Positions 1-12,023 are shown, counted from the first letter of the stretch. The stretch: 64,000 nt of DNA from Salvelinus alpinus (GCF_045679555.1 NC_092091.1:17011072-17075071); one strand, 5' to 3'. Notes: generated by a model not told the origin, from the sequence alone. Program-made: numbers and translations.

Positions 1-148
1 TCAAGAAAAGTAATTGTAACTTGTCCACACTGCAAACTGAAGTTATTAAATAAGGAAAAACTTCAAAACACATTTACGAAGAAAACATACTCATTGCTTT
101 GAAACAGTGTCCAAGGAAAGATTTTTTGGCATGTGAGTGCATTGATGT

Positions 149-856
149 TGTGGGGTTTTGCTAGGCTTAGCGTGCTAAAATAACTATAAACTAGAAGGAT
201 TTTACATTAATTAAAGTTTAAGCTACTGACTCATGTAGGCCTGACAATTTGTCTTTGTTCTCAGGAGTAACAGTTCTCATAGCCTAACCATGGGGCCACA
301 GCCTGAAATATGTGTGTGTATGCAACAATGTACAAGGCCCTAAGATATGAACAAAAGTGTGAAATGTGTGTGTGTGCTGAGAAGGGTGCTTCCCCGTGTG
401 ACCAAAACTGTGCTAATCTTAGAGAGGCACATGAGGGGTTTAGAGGGAGGGGGGGTGAATCAGGAGACTGCTGATTGTGGTGCACAATGGACAATAACAG
501 ATAAACTATACACACAAAGATCATCTCTGCACCCGAAGACAAGTCGTCACATGCGCTAAGGGGCTAGGACTAGCTTAAGCGCCAACACCAACGATAGGCC
601 AGTGAGTTTAAACCATGCTGTGCCTCTATTCTAACAGGCCTGTACAGAATCAGGAACTACCTCTGTTGGAGTATAAAAGGGGAAGGGGGTAGGGTGTTGG
701 CTGACTTCTCTGTTTTCATCCTGCGTGATGTTACAGTGAACCCGTATATACGGAAATTGCATTTGCCATTTATTAACTATTGAATTAAACAATTATTTTA
801 ACAAAGTTCAGGTGTGCTATTGTTCCTATCTCAGTTGAACCTTCGCAGCCTTAACA
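149..856 (+). repeat. Probable solo LTR of a retrovirus-like element
   Basis: The segment begins TGTGGGG and ends CCTTAACA, and both edges abut the 4-base word ATGT (145-148 and 857-860), as expected for a gammaretrovirus-type target duplication. Inside lie a TATAAAA box at about 671 and an ATTAAA polyadenylation signal at about 783, spaced as in a U3-R-U5 LTR. No gag, pol or env is adjacent, so this would be a solo LTR. A 4-base match is weak evidence on its own; the promoter and poly(A) spacing gives most of the confidence. Confidence 0.5.
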
Positions 857-1037
857 ATGTGAGAAATGGTGTGTTTGCAGTCAAATACATTTTATGGACC
901 AGCAACACCCATACATGTTGTGAAAAATACTTGGACTAATTCAGTTCCAACTGTGTTAAAAACTGTTATGCATGCTGGAGTATAAAAAGTTGTTGAATTG
1001 TACTTTTTCTTTACTTTCACATACACTGTGTTCACAG

Positions 1038-1807
1038 AAACATTGCTCGGATCTTGTCCCCTGGACCTTGGAGGACTTTTGGTGTGGATGATGTTCAGGT
1101 TGGATATTCCTTTAAATTATTCCACTCAACTGTACCATTTGATTGTCATTCCTTTATTGAAAATTGTACCTTGTTCACACCACAGGGCCTACCAAAGCAA
1201 GGTTTTTCAAACAATTGTGGGGTGTTTGTTTTGATGGTAAGATGCTGGCTATTCAGTTTATTATATTAGTCCTGTTTTCTGTTATAACATACGAAAAGTT
1301 ATTATTATTTCTGTGCTTGCAGCATGCTAAGCACACTATTGTTCATACTTTTTCTTGTTTATTTATCTTGACACTTTTTGGGACCTGTTTTTACACTACA
1401 TACACAATTCATACATCAACCTCCTGCAGAGCTGGACGCTGATGTGACATGCTGTGACTTCTTGGGGGCGACATCTTCTACATCCTGAAATATATTCCTG
1501 GGGGGGTGGTATTATTATTATTGTTGTTATCATAACTATCAAACTTAACAACCTATTCTTTCTTAACTTATAGTACGCGCTATACATTGCAATGGAAGCA
1601 TTGTGTGATTTCACTGAGGTATGTATAAATTGTGAAATTCTCATCACTAGTGGATATGTTTTTTTGGATACCCATCCGATTGTGTGATTTTCTTTTTCAA
1701 AGGAAAACATGCAGCAAGTTAGGCGATGGTGGTGCCTAGTTCTCCTGCAGAACTTTCCCATGCCGTTACTCTTGAACGTTGTAAAAACTTTTAATTTGCA
1801 TCCTTAA
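1038..1807 (+). pseudogene. Ulp1/SENP-type cysteine protease-like gene, C-terminal exons
   Basis: Three short exons chain in frame across consensus splice sites: 1186-1236 (17 codons, donor GTAAGA), 1574-1618 (15 codons, acceptor TTATAG, donor GTATGT) and 1703-1807 (acceptor TTCAAAG, ending in TAA). The first encodes GFSNNCGVFVLM, which resembles the catalytic-cysteine block of Ulp1/C48 proteases (N..CGVF.L). The second begins YALYIAMEAL, and the third contains QVRRWWC, like the end of that fold. All junctions are phase 0. A possible upstream exon is 1038-1098. The catalytic His and Asp were not found, so only the C-terminal part is visible. In fish, proteases like this occur both in host genes and in some DNA transposons, so it may be a transposon passenger. 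The exons themselves are not obviously broken; calling it a pseudogene reflects the missing 5' part. Confidence 0.5.
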
Positions 1808-1998
1808 AATCACTTGTTTCACTGTAGCCAGACTGATCTGAATATATTTTCATATTGAATGTATGTAATGTATGTCATTCACTCACTAAGGTCTGAAGAA
1901 GAGAGGTTGAAAGATCGAAAAATACGGCAAATACAAAACACACTACGGGTAGGTGTCACACGATGAGTGGTATAGTCATAAACCAATGGTTAAAGACT

Positions 1999-3425
1999 TC
2001 ATTGTAAAGGGTTTAAACACTGTTTCCCATGCTTGTTCAATGAACCATAAACAATTAATGAACATGCACCTGTGGAACGGTCGTTAAGACACTAACAGCT
2101 TACAGACGGTAGGCAATTAAGGTCACAGTTATGAAAACTTAGGACACTAAAGAGACCTTTCTACTGACTCTGAAAAACACCAAAAGAAAGATGCTCAGGG
2201 TCCCTGCTCATCTGCGTGAACGTGCCTTAGGCTTGCTGCAAGGAGGCATGAGGACTGCAGATGTGGCCAGGGCAATAAATTGCAATGTCCGTACTGTGAG
2301 ATGCCTAAAACAGTGCTACAGGGAGACGAGACGGACGGACAGCTGATCGTCCTCACAGTGGCAGACCATGTGTAACAACACCTGCACAGGATCGGTACAT
2401 CCGAACATCACACCTGCGGGACAGGTACAGGATGGCAACAACAGCTGCTTGAGTTACATCAGGAACGCACAATCCCTCCATCAGTGCTCAGACTGCCCAC
2501 AATAGGCTGAGAGAGGCTGGACTGAGGGCTTGTAGGCCTGTTGTAAGGCAGGTCCTCACCAGACATCACCGGCAACAACGTCAGGTCCTCACAAACCCAC
2601 TGTCGCTGGACCAGACAGGACTGGGAAAAAGTGCTCTTCTCTGACGAGTCGCGGTTTTGTCTCACCAGGGGTGATTGTCGGATTTGCGTTTATCGTTGAA
2701 GGAATGAGCATTACACTGAGGCCTGTACTCTGGAGCGGGATCGATTTGGAGGTGGAGGCTCCGTCAAGGTCTGGGCCGGTGTGTCACAGCATCATTGGAC
2801 TGAGCTTGTTGTCATTGCAGGCAATCTCAACGCTGTGCATTACAGGGAAGACATCCTCCTCCCTCATGTGGTACCCTTCTTGCAGGCTCATCCTGACATG
2901 ACCATCCAGCATGACAATGCCACCAGCCATACTGCTCGTTCTGTGAGTGATTTCCTGCAAGACAGGAAGTCAGTGTTCTGCCATGGCCAGCGAAGAGCTC
3001 GGATCTCAATCCCATTGACCACGTCTGGGACCTGTTGGATCGGAGGGTGAGGGCTAGGGCTAGGGCCATTCCCCCCCAGAAATGTCGGGAACTTGCAGGT
3101 GCCTTGGTGGAAGAGTGGAGTAACATCTCACAGCAAGAACTGGCAAATCTGGTGCAGTCCATGAGGAGGAGATGCACTGCAGTACTTAATGCAGCTGGTG
3201 GCCACACCAGATACTGACTGTTACTTATGATTTTGATCCCCCCCCCCCCCCTTTGTTCAGGGACACATTATTCCATTTCTGTTAGTCAGATGTCTGTGGA
3301 ACTTGTTCAGTTTATGTCTCAGTTGTTGAATCTTGTTATGTTCATACAAATATTTACACATGTTAAGTTTGCTGAAAATAAATGCAGTTGACAGTGAGAG
3401 AACGTTTCTTTTTTTGCTGAGTTTA
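1999..3425 (+). mobile_element. Tc1-like DNA transposon, left end truncated
   Basis: A decayed transposase reads left to right and is followed by a 3' region ending TTTCTTTTTTTGCTGAG near 3424, which I recognise as the terminal repeat of an abundant salmonid Tc1 family. The matching left terminus is missing: homology starts near 1999, in the internal part of the 5' arm. A poly-C run lies at 3237-3252. With one terminus lost this copy cannot be mobilised. The exact left edge is uncertain by some tens of bases. Confidence 0.8.
2191..3217 (+). pseudogene. Tc1-like transposase, decayed
   Basis: Would have cut and pasted the surrounding element through an N-terminal paired-type helix-turn-helix and a DDE catalytic core. 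The ATG at 2191 starts a region resembling the DNA-binding domain (MLRVPAHLRERALGLLQGG), which hits a stop after about 50 codons. Later fragments in different frames keep QHDNATSHTA (second Asp region, 2909-2938) and a C-terminal tail ending GGHTRY at 3217. Several stops and frameshifts separate the pieces. The repeated AGGGCTAGGGCTAGGGCC inside is part of the coding sequence and is not telomeric. Confidence 0.8.
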
Positions 3426-3808
3426 TGTTTATCAGCATCATAAAGCTGATTGTAGCCTCTTTCAACCACATAAAATATGCATCCAAGCGCGGAACTGAAA
3501 TCTTATTAGAAACATGTTGGTTCATTTTCACACCTTTCTATTTCCTTTCAACCGGTCAAACGGATGTCATTTGGAAATTTTGCACATAATGTTTCCCCCC
3601 TTTTTTTTGGTGCATTTTCTCCCCGATCCCTAAACATTTTTGCTCTGTGAAAGAAGCAGAGATGACGGAGCTTTACGAATGTAACATATAAGCTGGGAGT
3701 CGGGAAGCAGGTGCAGTAGGGGAGTTTAATAATGAAACGATACCAATGAACAAACATGAGAAGCGTAAGAGAAAACAATACTACCTAATGACTGATGTCA
3801 ACTGAGGG
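3426..3808. other. Non-coding spacer
   Basis: No gene seen. The 3' part (about 3690-3780) resembles a dispersed salmonid repeat containing GGGAGTCGGGAAGCAGGTGC. Confidence 0.4.
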
Positions 3809-4045
3809 CTAAATACAGTCAGTGTCCGATTTCAGTTTCCATTTAACCCTTCTGAACAGTAGGTTACAGTTCCCTTGATGTGCCATAGGTCTATTTGAGG
3901 TCCCCGTCTTGTGGCTGTCGAATTTGTATGGCGCCTCACAATCACCACACATAACATAGCCGTCACTGCTATCATCCTCTTTTACCACTTTACCAAATCT
4001 TTCCCAAACATTACTTTTCTGGCCCTCCCTTCTCTTTATTTTCAA
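3809..4045 (-). pseudogene. BED-type zinc finger fragment (hAT transposase N-terminus)
   Basis: A 78-codon open stretch contains VWERFGKVV, then CGDC, then H-x3-5-C (MAHQGNC). This matches the W..F...C-x2-C...H..C layout of BED zinc fingers, which bind DNA at the N-terminus of hAT transposases and of ZBED proteins derived from them. A basic stretch (KIKRREGQK) precedes the finger. No catalytic RNase H-like domain lies downstream on the minus strand, so this is an orphan first exon or a truncated insertion. Terminal inverted repeats were not located. Confidence 0.55.
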
Positions 4046-6016
4046 CTCTCAATTTTTAAGCATTTCTCTTATTGAATTAAACTTCGACAATGTCCTGTTT
4101 GCCTCCATGGATGGAAGGGAAAAAAAATTCTGCCCATTCTCAAAAGCATTTTGCTATTGGCGTGTAGGCTATTTGATGCTTGTATAGTTAGGCCCTAAAG
4201 CTTAGGCTTACACACTAATGCCAAATAGCCTAAAATAATTAAAGGAAAACTTCAATGTAGCTGTCATGGCGTTGCCCTCTTTGGGTACAGCGAGCACTAT
4301 TCACTCTCCCTCTGCACAATCCCCCTCTCTCTGTCTCTCCTACACTCAGGCTGGTGCAACCTCAGGTTGTAAATTCCTGGAGGAGAATCCTGCCTCATGG
4401 CCAGACTCATGGCCAGTATAGAGAGAGTGAATTTTCATAGAGAGAACAAAGGAATGTCTTCCACTTCACAGAACTGGAGGTCCAAACAGTATTTATGTTC
4501 TGGAGAATGTATAAAAGATCGGTGACGAATCCAGCTACGAACTGGTCCGTTTGGTACAATTTTGTGAAGCTCATGAGAGACAATACGGCCACATTACCAT
4601 AACGCTGTTTATACAATAGCCTCAGATATGAGGCTTACATCTAATTGTTGTATAAGATGAATGAGTGAGGATGATACTGTTTGTGAAATTGTGTAATGTG
4701 ATTTTGGACTGTTTAATGAAGGAAACTCCAATTCCCTTTGGAGTTTAACTAAATCAGAGGACCGCCCATGAGCACAGTTATGGTCTGGCGTCCTGGAACA
4801 GGCCCTTTTCTGCTCTTCCGAATAAAACCCCCACACAGGTTTTCTATCACCAGACCAGCTTACCTCGATAAAGAGAGGGCCATGGTTTGAGAGGAGACCG
4901 AGCTTACCTCAATTTCGAGGGGGCTAAGGGTTGAGACGAGACCAGTACCTCTATCATAGAGGGAAATAAGGTTTAAGTAGATTGCTGAATCTTTTAACCA
5001 TCCCACGTGGTTAAACTCTTAGACTATCGATACCGACAGAATAAGAACAAGTCTTTGATATTAGTTACTAGTCTGCAGCTAGGAATTCAGTATCATTGAA
5101 CGCGAAGACCAGCAACCGCCAAAACATCTGTCTATAACGACATGAATTAATGTCACTCTGAACTATCCATTCTAACCACGACAGAGAGAGAGGGCGGACA
5201 GACTCTCCAACCGAGATCCCGACGACACACTGAGCGTAAATATATATATTGATTGCAATTGTTCCCGAATGAGTGAGCGTTCATGTGCAACGGATTAGCA
5301 TTTCAATTGTTATAATTATCACTCTGTTTAACAAGCCGCCATACCGGTTTAGCCCACTAGGGCACATCCCCCGATCATTTCCTTGTAATCATATCTACTG
5401 TTTGTTATGCATTTCTGTGAATTACTTAGTTAGTAAATAAATGATTTTAAGACAATTGATGTATGGATGACTCATAGTGAAGACTGGGTTCGTGCAGATA
5501 ACCAACAATTTACGACGTTTGGAATGAGACTAATGTGAGGTAAATAATAATTCATTAATTCGAAGACTAATTGATCAGATATTAAAATATCTGAAAGTTA
5601 TATTAGGAAAATTATAACTTTGTAATCTGAATATTTTCCTTGGTGCCCCGACTTCCTAGTTAATTACAGTTACATGATTAATCAGTTTAATCGCGTAATA
5701 ATAATTACAGAGTTATTTGATAAGTCTTCAGTTTTAATGATGCCAAAGACACAACATAGCCTATATAATAAGTTGCAGAAGAATGATACATTTATGGATT
5801 TTTTAAAAGTTATTGTTTTCTCTTTATTCAACCCGCCCTTCATTCACACAATATTTCATGACCCCGCGGATATAACCGTGGGGACTGCGGGTTGTGAGTA
5901 AACCCGTGCATCACTACTGCCTGCCTCACCTGGAACAACTTTAGATATCCCAGTTTTTTTACTGTCAAAAGACAACAATAGCCACAATTTCTGCTTAAGA
6001 TGGAGCAAACTTTATA
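4046..6016. other. Non-coding repeat-like stretch with LTR-like signals
   Basis: No coding region is supported. TATAAAAG (about 4510) and AATAAAA (about 4821) have the spacing of an LTR promoter and poly(A) site. The part near 5640-5760 (GGTGCCCCGACTTCC, then AT-rich) resembles a dispersed salmonid repeat. Element borders could not be set. Around 5840-5910, TGACCCCGCGGATATAACC looks like the edge of another dispersed repeat. Confidence 0.3.
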
Positions 6017-7514
6017 CACTGCTCAAAAAAATAAAGGGAACACTTAAACAACACAATGTATCTCCAAGTCAATCACACTTCTGTGAAATCAAACTGTCCA
6101 CTTAGGAAGCAACACTGATTGACAATAAATTTCACATGCTGTTGTGCAAATGGAATAGACAACAGGTGGAAATTATAGGCAATTAGCAAGACACCCCCAA
6201 TAAAGGGGTGGTTCTGCAGGTGGTGACCACAGACCACTTCTCAGTTCCTATGCTTCCTGGCTGATGTTTTGGGCTCAGGTAGTGCAGCTCATCCAGGATG
6301 GCACATCAATGCGAGCTGTGGCAAGAAGGTTTGCTGTGTCTGTCAGCGTAGTGTCCAGAGCATGGAGGCGCTACCAGGAGACAGGCCAGTACATCAGGAG
6401 ACGTGGAGGAGGCCGTAGGAGGGCAACAACCCAGCAGCAGGACCGCTACCTCCGCCTTTGTGCAAGGAGGAGCAGGAGGAGCACTGCCAGAGCCCTGCAA
6501 AATGACCTCCAGCAGGCCACAAATGTGCATGTGTCTGCTCAAACGGTCAGAAACAGACTCCATGAGGGTGGTATGAGGGCCCGACGTCCACAGGTGGGGG
6601 TTGTGCTTAAAGCCCAACACCGTGCAGGACGTTTGGCATTTGCCAAGATTGGCAAATTCGCTACTGGCTCCCTGTGCTCTTCACAGATGAAAGCAGGTTC
6701 ACACTGAGCACATGTGACAGACGTGACAGAGTCTGGAGACGCCGTGGAGAACGTTCTGCTGCCTGCAACATCCTCCATCATGACCGGTTTGGCGGTGGGT
6801 CAGTCATGGTGTGGAGTGGCATTTCTTTGGGGGGCCGCACAGCCCTCCATGTGCTTGCCAGAGGTAGTCTGACTGCCATTAGGTACCGAGATGAGATCCT
6901 CAGACCCCTTGTGAGACCATATGCTGGTGCGGTTGGCCCTGGGTTCCTCCTAATGCAAGACAATGCTAGACCTCATGTGGCTGGAGTGTGTCAGCAGTTC
7001 CTGCAAGAGGAAGGCATTGATGCTATGGACTGGCCCGCCCGTTCCCCAGACCTGAATCAAATTGAGCACATCTGGGACATCATGTCTCACTCCATCCACC
7101 AACGCCACGTTGCACCACAGACTGTCCAGGAGTTGGCGGATGCTTTAGTCCAGGTCTGGGAGGAGATCCCTCAGGAGACCATCCGCCACCTCATCAGGAG
7201 CATGCCCAGGCGTTGTAGGGAGGTCATACAGGCACGTGGAGGCCACACACACTACTGAGCCTCATTTTGACTTGTTTTAAGGACATTACATCAGTTGGAT
7301 CAGCCTGTAGTGTGGTTTTCCACTTTAATTTTGAGTGTGACTCCAAATCCAGACCTCCATGGGTTGATAAATTTGATTTCCATTGATCATTTTTGTGTGA
7401 TTTTGTTGTCAGCACATTCAACTATGTAAAGAAAAAAGTATTTAATAAGAATATTTCATTCATTCAGATCTAGGATGTGTTATTTTAGTGTTCCCTTTAT
7501 TTTTTTGAGCAGTG
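6017..7514 (+). mobile_element. Tc1-like transposon with both termini and TA duplication
   Basis: Starts CACTGCTCAAAAAAATAAAG right after TA (6015-6016) and ends with the near reverse complement CTTTATTTTTTTGAGCAGTG just before TA (7515-7516), the standard Tc1/mariner signature. The element is 1,498 bp. Both termini look well preserved, so a transposase supplied in trans might still recognise it, although its own gene is broken. Compared with the family sequence I remember, the region before the ORF (near 6270) has lost a block that includes the normal start codon. Confidence 0.9.
6264..7258 (+). pseudogene. Tc1-like transposase, split by a frameshift
   Basis: Two overlapping frames carry one transposase. 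6264-6707 holds the DNA-binding half, with helix-turn-helix sequence ([20 protein letters not shown]) and an arginine-rich stretch. 6674-7258 holds the DDE core: FTDESRF (first Asp), MQDNARPH (second Asp) and DLNQIEHIWD, where the catalytic Glu is present but the usual Pro before Ile is Gln. The shift lies near 6650, where about 10 bases appear to be missing relative to the remembered family. The C-terminus GGHTHY is intact. The normal N-terminus is absent. This is one of the better preserved transposases in the window. Confidence 0.85.
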
Positions 7515-7619
7515 TATATAACATGTATTAAATAATTTGCCTTTCACCACTCTGCGTTTCATAATTGTCTTTCAATTCGCAAGTGGCTGAATGTATCTCA
7601 CCGAAGAAAGCATCAGAGC

Positions 7620-8079
7620 ATCTGTCTGATGCTGTCTGGTGTTGGATTCGGGGTAAACTTTGAACATTGATATATTAAAGACATGATAGATCTGACGCAT
7701 AGTATATAAAGGACTGAGATCTGTAGAAAGACAGAGTGGCTGTGGAATGTGCTGGGTGGACGGGAGAGAGTCACGGGAGTGCGATAGGTGATACGAGAGG
7801 ACATCTGTGGATTAGGCAAAGGAGGGGTTGAGGTCAGTAGGTCAGATCAGATCCCCTGAAGGGAGAAATAATGGTTTATTATCCTGTTACCCTCTTCATG
7901 TCGAACCATAAGATGTAAGGATTGGAGAGAAGGATGGGTGTTTAATGTTGAGTATATATACTTGTGGGAACATGTCTTTGTCTGAATTACAGCTGTAACG
8001 ACCCTTTGGGAAGAATTAAACTTGGTTAAACTTCTCTAGTGTCCGTGAGTTATTTACTCTGAAAAATTAGAACCTGACA
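7620..8079 (+). repeat. Probable solo LTR, edges approximate
   Basis: TATATAAAGG (about 7702), an AATTAAAC poly(A)-type signal (about 8014) and a terminal stretch ending CCTGACA fit a retrovirus-like LTR in plus orientation. I found no convincing target duplication, so both edges are approximate, and no internal retroviral genes adjoin it. Confidence 0.4.
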
Positions 8080-9429
8080 CTGGTTAAAAAGAGTATGACA
8101 TTGTTGCCGCCTGTAGCATTGAATTCAATAGCAAGGGAAGCCAGAGAGCATTTGACCTCTCTTGATAAAAAAAGTATAAAATAATAGCCAATCAGCATTG
8201 AGCTAAACTGCGTGAGCGCAACTGTGAATGGTGCTAGTCCGCACCCCCAAAAATGTCAAGGGAAGCCTGTTTGGATTTGGCTTCACACCAATCACATGAC
8301 ATCAAAAGCAAAACATCATTAACAGAAAAAATGTGAATTGTTGCATCTTGTTGTGTCGTTGTCCTCCGGTGGCTAGCTAGCTATCTAAAATCATCCGTTT
8401 CCTAAATAAGCCATGGATGGAGATAGGGATTTGGACTTGGTGTACTGGCCAATGATTTTAACGGCGATTCTGATCCAACCATAAAATCCTAGATTGTGCC
8501 CCTTACCTGAGAGGATGGAAGTTCAATATGTAGCTAGATGTAGTAGTATAATGTTAACTAGCTAGCTGGCTCATCGTTCCCTATGAAAGTAAGTTAGGCT
8601 AATTAACCAGCCTTTTAGTCAGGTAGCCTAGTCTAAGACAACAAAAACTAAAAGCGTGGAGGCTACTGTATGACAGTCATATACCGTTTTGGCAACATGA
8701 AAGAGAGGAGGATGGTATTGGCATTCCTCTACAAGTAGAGTGAGTCAACATGTTTTTTTCTACACATACGCACACATACACACAGAAATCACTACCATGG
8801 ACAGCCACATGATATTTAGGTTATGTTGATTGAACCAAATTATTTTTGTTATCTTTAAGTTGTCCATGTATTATACTCACCATAAGTGATTTGATGATGT
8901 TGAAATGTTGAAGTTCAAATGGTACTGGAATAATGTTAATGGAGGCAACTCCTGTTTTTTTCTACTTGCGGTAACTCCATGGTTCTAAATCGATAGTTGT
9001 TTAGTAGTCCGAAAATTCAGAAACATTAACTTGCCTGACCATGCTGTAGGTCATGTAACTGTTTGTTAATGCAATATGTGACTAGTTTCAGGAAACTAAG
9101 CGTATGTCGCAAGTCATGACTTTACGTTTATTTAAATGTTTTATCAAAATGTGTTTTTTGGCAGAAATGCCTTCTGGAACAGTTGAACTTTCATGTGGCT
9201 TAATAACAAACTTGTATGCCACCTGTAAATATAAATAAATTACAAGCCTAGTTGGTTTAGCCACAGAAAAATAATCTTCCTGCTAGCCATGATTGGCTGA
9301 GATAATGAATGGGCTGGACATGCCGAGAGATGAGTTTCGGATTGGTCTGCCGTGTAGCATCTTCTGTCTATAAAATGAGCTGCTGGTTATGTGTAGATAA
9401 TCCTTTCTACTGCAGTTTTTCGGGCAACC
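8080..9429. other. Non-coding stretch with GCTAGCTAG-type spacer
   Basis: No supported gene. ATGGATGGAGATAGGG at about 8413 opens a short acidic reading frame that could be a first exon of the protein family at 9430-13116, but it breaks within about 25 codons, so I do not annotate it. TAGCTAGC-rich sequence is frequent. Confidence 0.3.
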
Positions 9430-9664
9430 ATGGCATCTGTGACAGAGAGGGAGAAGGATCTGATCATTCTTATGGCATTGCACACGGTCAGTGTGAACCA
9501 GAGCAAGCTGTACAAACAAATCGGAAACGACAAAGGATGCCTTATTTAATGAAAGGGGTTGCAGTCTGCCGTGAAGCGTTCATCCATGTATACGGGTAAG
9601 AGTCTAGCTACAGTTTCAGATATTATATGTTTCTAATGTTATCAGAAAGTTGTTTTTATTGCAA

Positions 9665-9910
9665 GTTAAAGCTTACTGTTAGCTAGATATCTAACGTTAG
9701 GTGGCTGGCTCACTAGCTAAAATTACATGTATGATCTGTGTGGTAATATTATCTCAGCAAGCCATTAGCATTGCCATTTATAGCCTAATGTTAACTAGCT
9801 AACATTGAACCTATTTGGTTAACTTTAGCTAGCTATGACAATCGGTTTGTATTGCTAGTACTCTATGGATTGGGATTATGGTTAATTCTTTAGCTATCTA
9901 GGTAGCTAAC
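9665..9910 (+). repeat. Intronic direct duplication, copy 1
   Basis: Shares long matching runs with 10793-11040, including TTGGTTAACTTTAGCTAGCT and TTTGTATTGCTAGTACTCTA. Order and orientation are the same, with scattered substitutions. Rich in TAGCTAAC and GTTAGCTAG words. Confidence 0.75.
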
Positions 9911-10792
9911 AAACTTTTGTACATCGCTGTTCTGTACAATTGACCTTATTTTAGCGCCCAAAAAACGTAATACTTCCAGGTCAACTGTAATATGAATACC
10001 ATTATAAAGCACAATTGCTCCCCTTTTCAGCAAAATCAATGACCTTCATGCTGCCCGTCTCTGCATGATTGAAGAAGGCAATGAGCTCCTTTGGGTCTTT
10101 TTAAAAATGGCGGGTGGGGAAGCGAAACCTACTGCATGATAGTGAAAGGGGGAGACATGCTGTGTGGGGAAACTGCTTTTTTTCACCCAATCTGTCCAAT
10201 TTATCACCTCTAAAATGTAAATAAAACACTATAAAGAGTTTATACAATGTGTCATTGCATACATATTTGAAGGTTTGTGTCAAATTTGAATTGGCTTTTT
10301 AGAACGGCGCTAACGTTATCTTCAGAAGTAAACAGCGGCTGTCACGACATTTGAGAGTCATGATGGCTTGCCGTGATGACGCAAAAAATGAATGCATTCA
10401 GTTGTACAATTGACTAGGTTTCCCCCTTACCCATTACCCTGTCCCTTTCTTGTTTTTAATCTGCGAGAGAAGCGCTACACCTGGTGGAAAGAGGCTGTAC
10501 CACACAGAACGAGTTGCATAATGCGCGCCGTACATTACGTCATGACACGTCACAATTTAACATACAGCGTCAGAGGAGTCAGGTTCTTTCAAACTTTTCT
10601 CTAGTACTATCGGGCCATTACCATGGCAATCAACGCTTAAATAGAAACGTAGTTCACACCCCAGATGTTGATGCAACACAATCGACTAGAGTCCTATTAG
10701 TTTTAATTGCAGCCTCGTTTGAATGCTGCGGTTGCGCAAATATGTACAGAATGGGGTTAGTCACCATTACATGTCTAAACAAAAGACCCCAA

Positions 10793-11040
10793 GTTAAAGC
10801 GTACTGTTTGATAGCTAGCTGACGTTAGGTGGCTGACTCACTAGCTAACATTACGTGCATGACTTGTGTAGTAATATTATTTCAGAAAGCCATTTGCATT
10901 GCTAGTTCAAGCCTCATTTGAACTAGCTAACATTGAACCTATTTGGTTAACTTTAGCTAGCTATGACAATTGGTTTGTATTGCTAGTACTCTATGAATTA
11001 GGATTATGGTTCATTGTTTAGCTAGCTAGCTAGCTACATG
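10793..11040 (+). repeat. Intronic direct duplication, copy 2
   Basis: Second copy of the 9665-9910 unit, about 1.13 kb downstream. The sequence between the copies includes a SINE-like tail (GCATTCAGTTGTACAATTGA, about 10393-10412) similar in inverse orientation to sequence near 61650-61675. Confidence 0.75.
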
Positions 11041-11469
11041 TTTAAACAAAAGACTCCACTTCGCCAGATGATTACATGACCCATCAAGTTAGCCAGGTGT
11101 GTCTGACGGTGATTACTGCCAACTATTGTATAATAATGCTAAAATACATGTATCTGGAATTTGTCTTTCAGCATCAGTAGAACACGCCTGACTCTCTTCC
11201 ACCAGTCATAAAAGGAGAATGGTCTAATGCCTCCCATCAAAAAGAGAGCTGGCTCAAGCAAGGTGTTGTGAAGGACAGCACTGTGACAGGGGTCAACATC
11301 CCACAGCTGGTTGGACTGGAGGATGGTACGGTGCTGGTGGAAAACTATGGCTGGCAACAACACCTGACTCCGTACTTCAGGTTGCGGCCACAGATCAAGC
11401 AGTACCAGCACTTGTTGGGGATTTTCCAGTACCTTGAGAATTTTCCAGTAGATATACTGTTTTCTTAGA

Positions 11470-12023
11470 AGTAGTAAGCAGAATCAATATAGGGTTAACC
11501 ATTAGACATGTGCAAGCAGAATGTAAGCAGAATCCATGTGAATGTGCACAGCTGGATCAATACAGGCCTAACCATTTTGGGTCATGCCTGGTCTTGTGAA
11601 GGCCATTGGACATACACATTAGTTAATCATTTATAGGCACCATAAGACATGCACCTGTATTAGAAACATATATATGTATTTTTTTTGTTGTATTATCACT
11701 ATGGTTTCGCCACCAATATAATCTATGCCCTGAAGTCTGTGCCAATGAGAGGAGGGGAAACCAGTTAAGATGGGTGTAGTTAAGTTAGAAGCAAGGCAAA
11801 GAAATAATGGTGGCAGAAGGCCAAAGGGTATTAATCATTTACATAAAGAGGAGTTACTATGTATGTTATGTAAGGATGAAATTGTATAAAAGGGGTGTGC
11901 TGAGACTGGGAAAGGCAGATGATTCATGGACCAGCTTGGCTTTGTTACTTTGTAATAAAGTCTATTTGAATTCACAAGTTCCGGTATCTGAGAAATATTA
12001 TTGGACCAATATTTCCACGACAC
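11470..12023 (+). repeat. LTR of a four-copy family (copy 1)
   Basis: Shares with the LTRs ending at 37806, 39366 and 39871 the order CGCCACCAATA, ATGTAAGGATGAAA, TATAAAAG, AATAAAGT and TTCACAAGTTCCGGTATCTG, finishing TTTCCACGACA. The TATA box (about 11887) and AATAAA (about 11955) give plus orientation. It sits in the intron between exons 2 and 3 of the 9430-13116 gene remnant. The left edge is approximate because the 5' half diverges between copies. Confidence 0.65.

Noticed and set aside
1908-1953. Possible extra exon (SEEERLKDRKIRQIQNTLR-like frame with an ACTAAG acceptor and GTAGGT donor)
   Set aside because: It follows the stop codon of the Ulp1-like gene and abuts the Tc1 copy; without a partner exon it could be chance.
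3047-3065. Telomere-like AGGGCTAGGGCTAGGGCC
   Set aside because: It lies within the decayed Tc1 transposase and encodes part of an Arg/Ala run; vertebrate telomere repeat is TTAGGG, and only three imperfect units occur.
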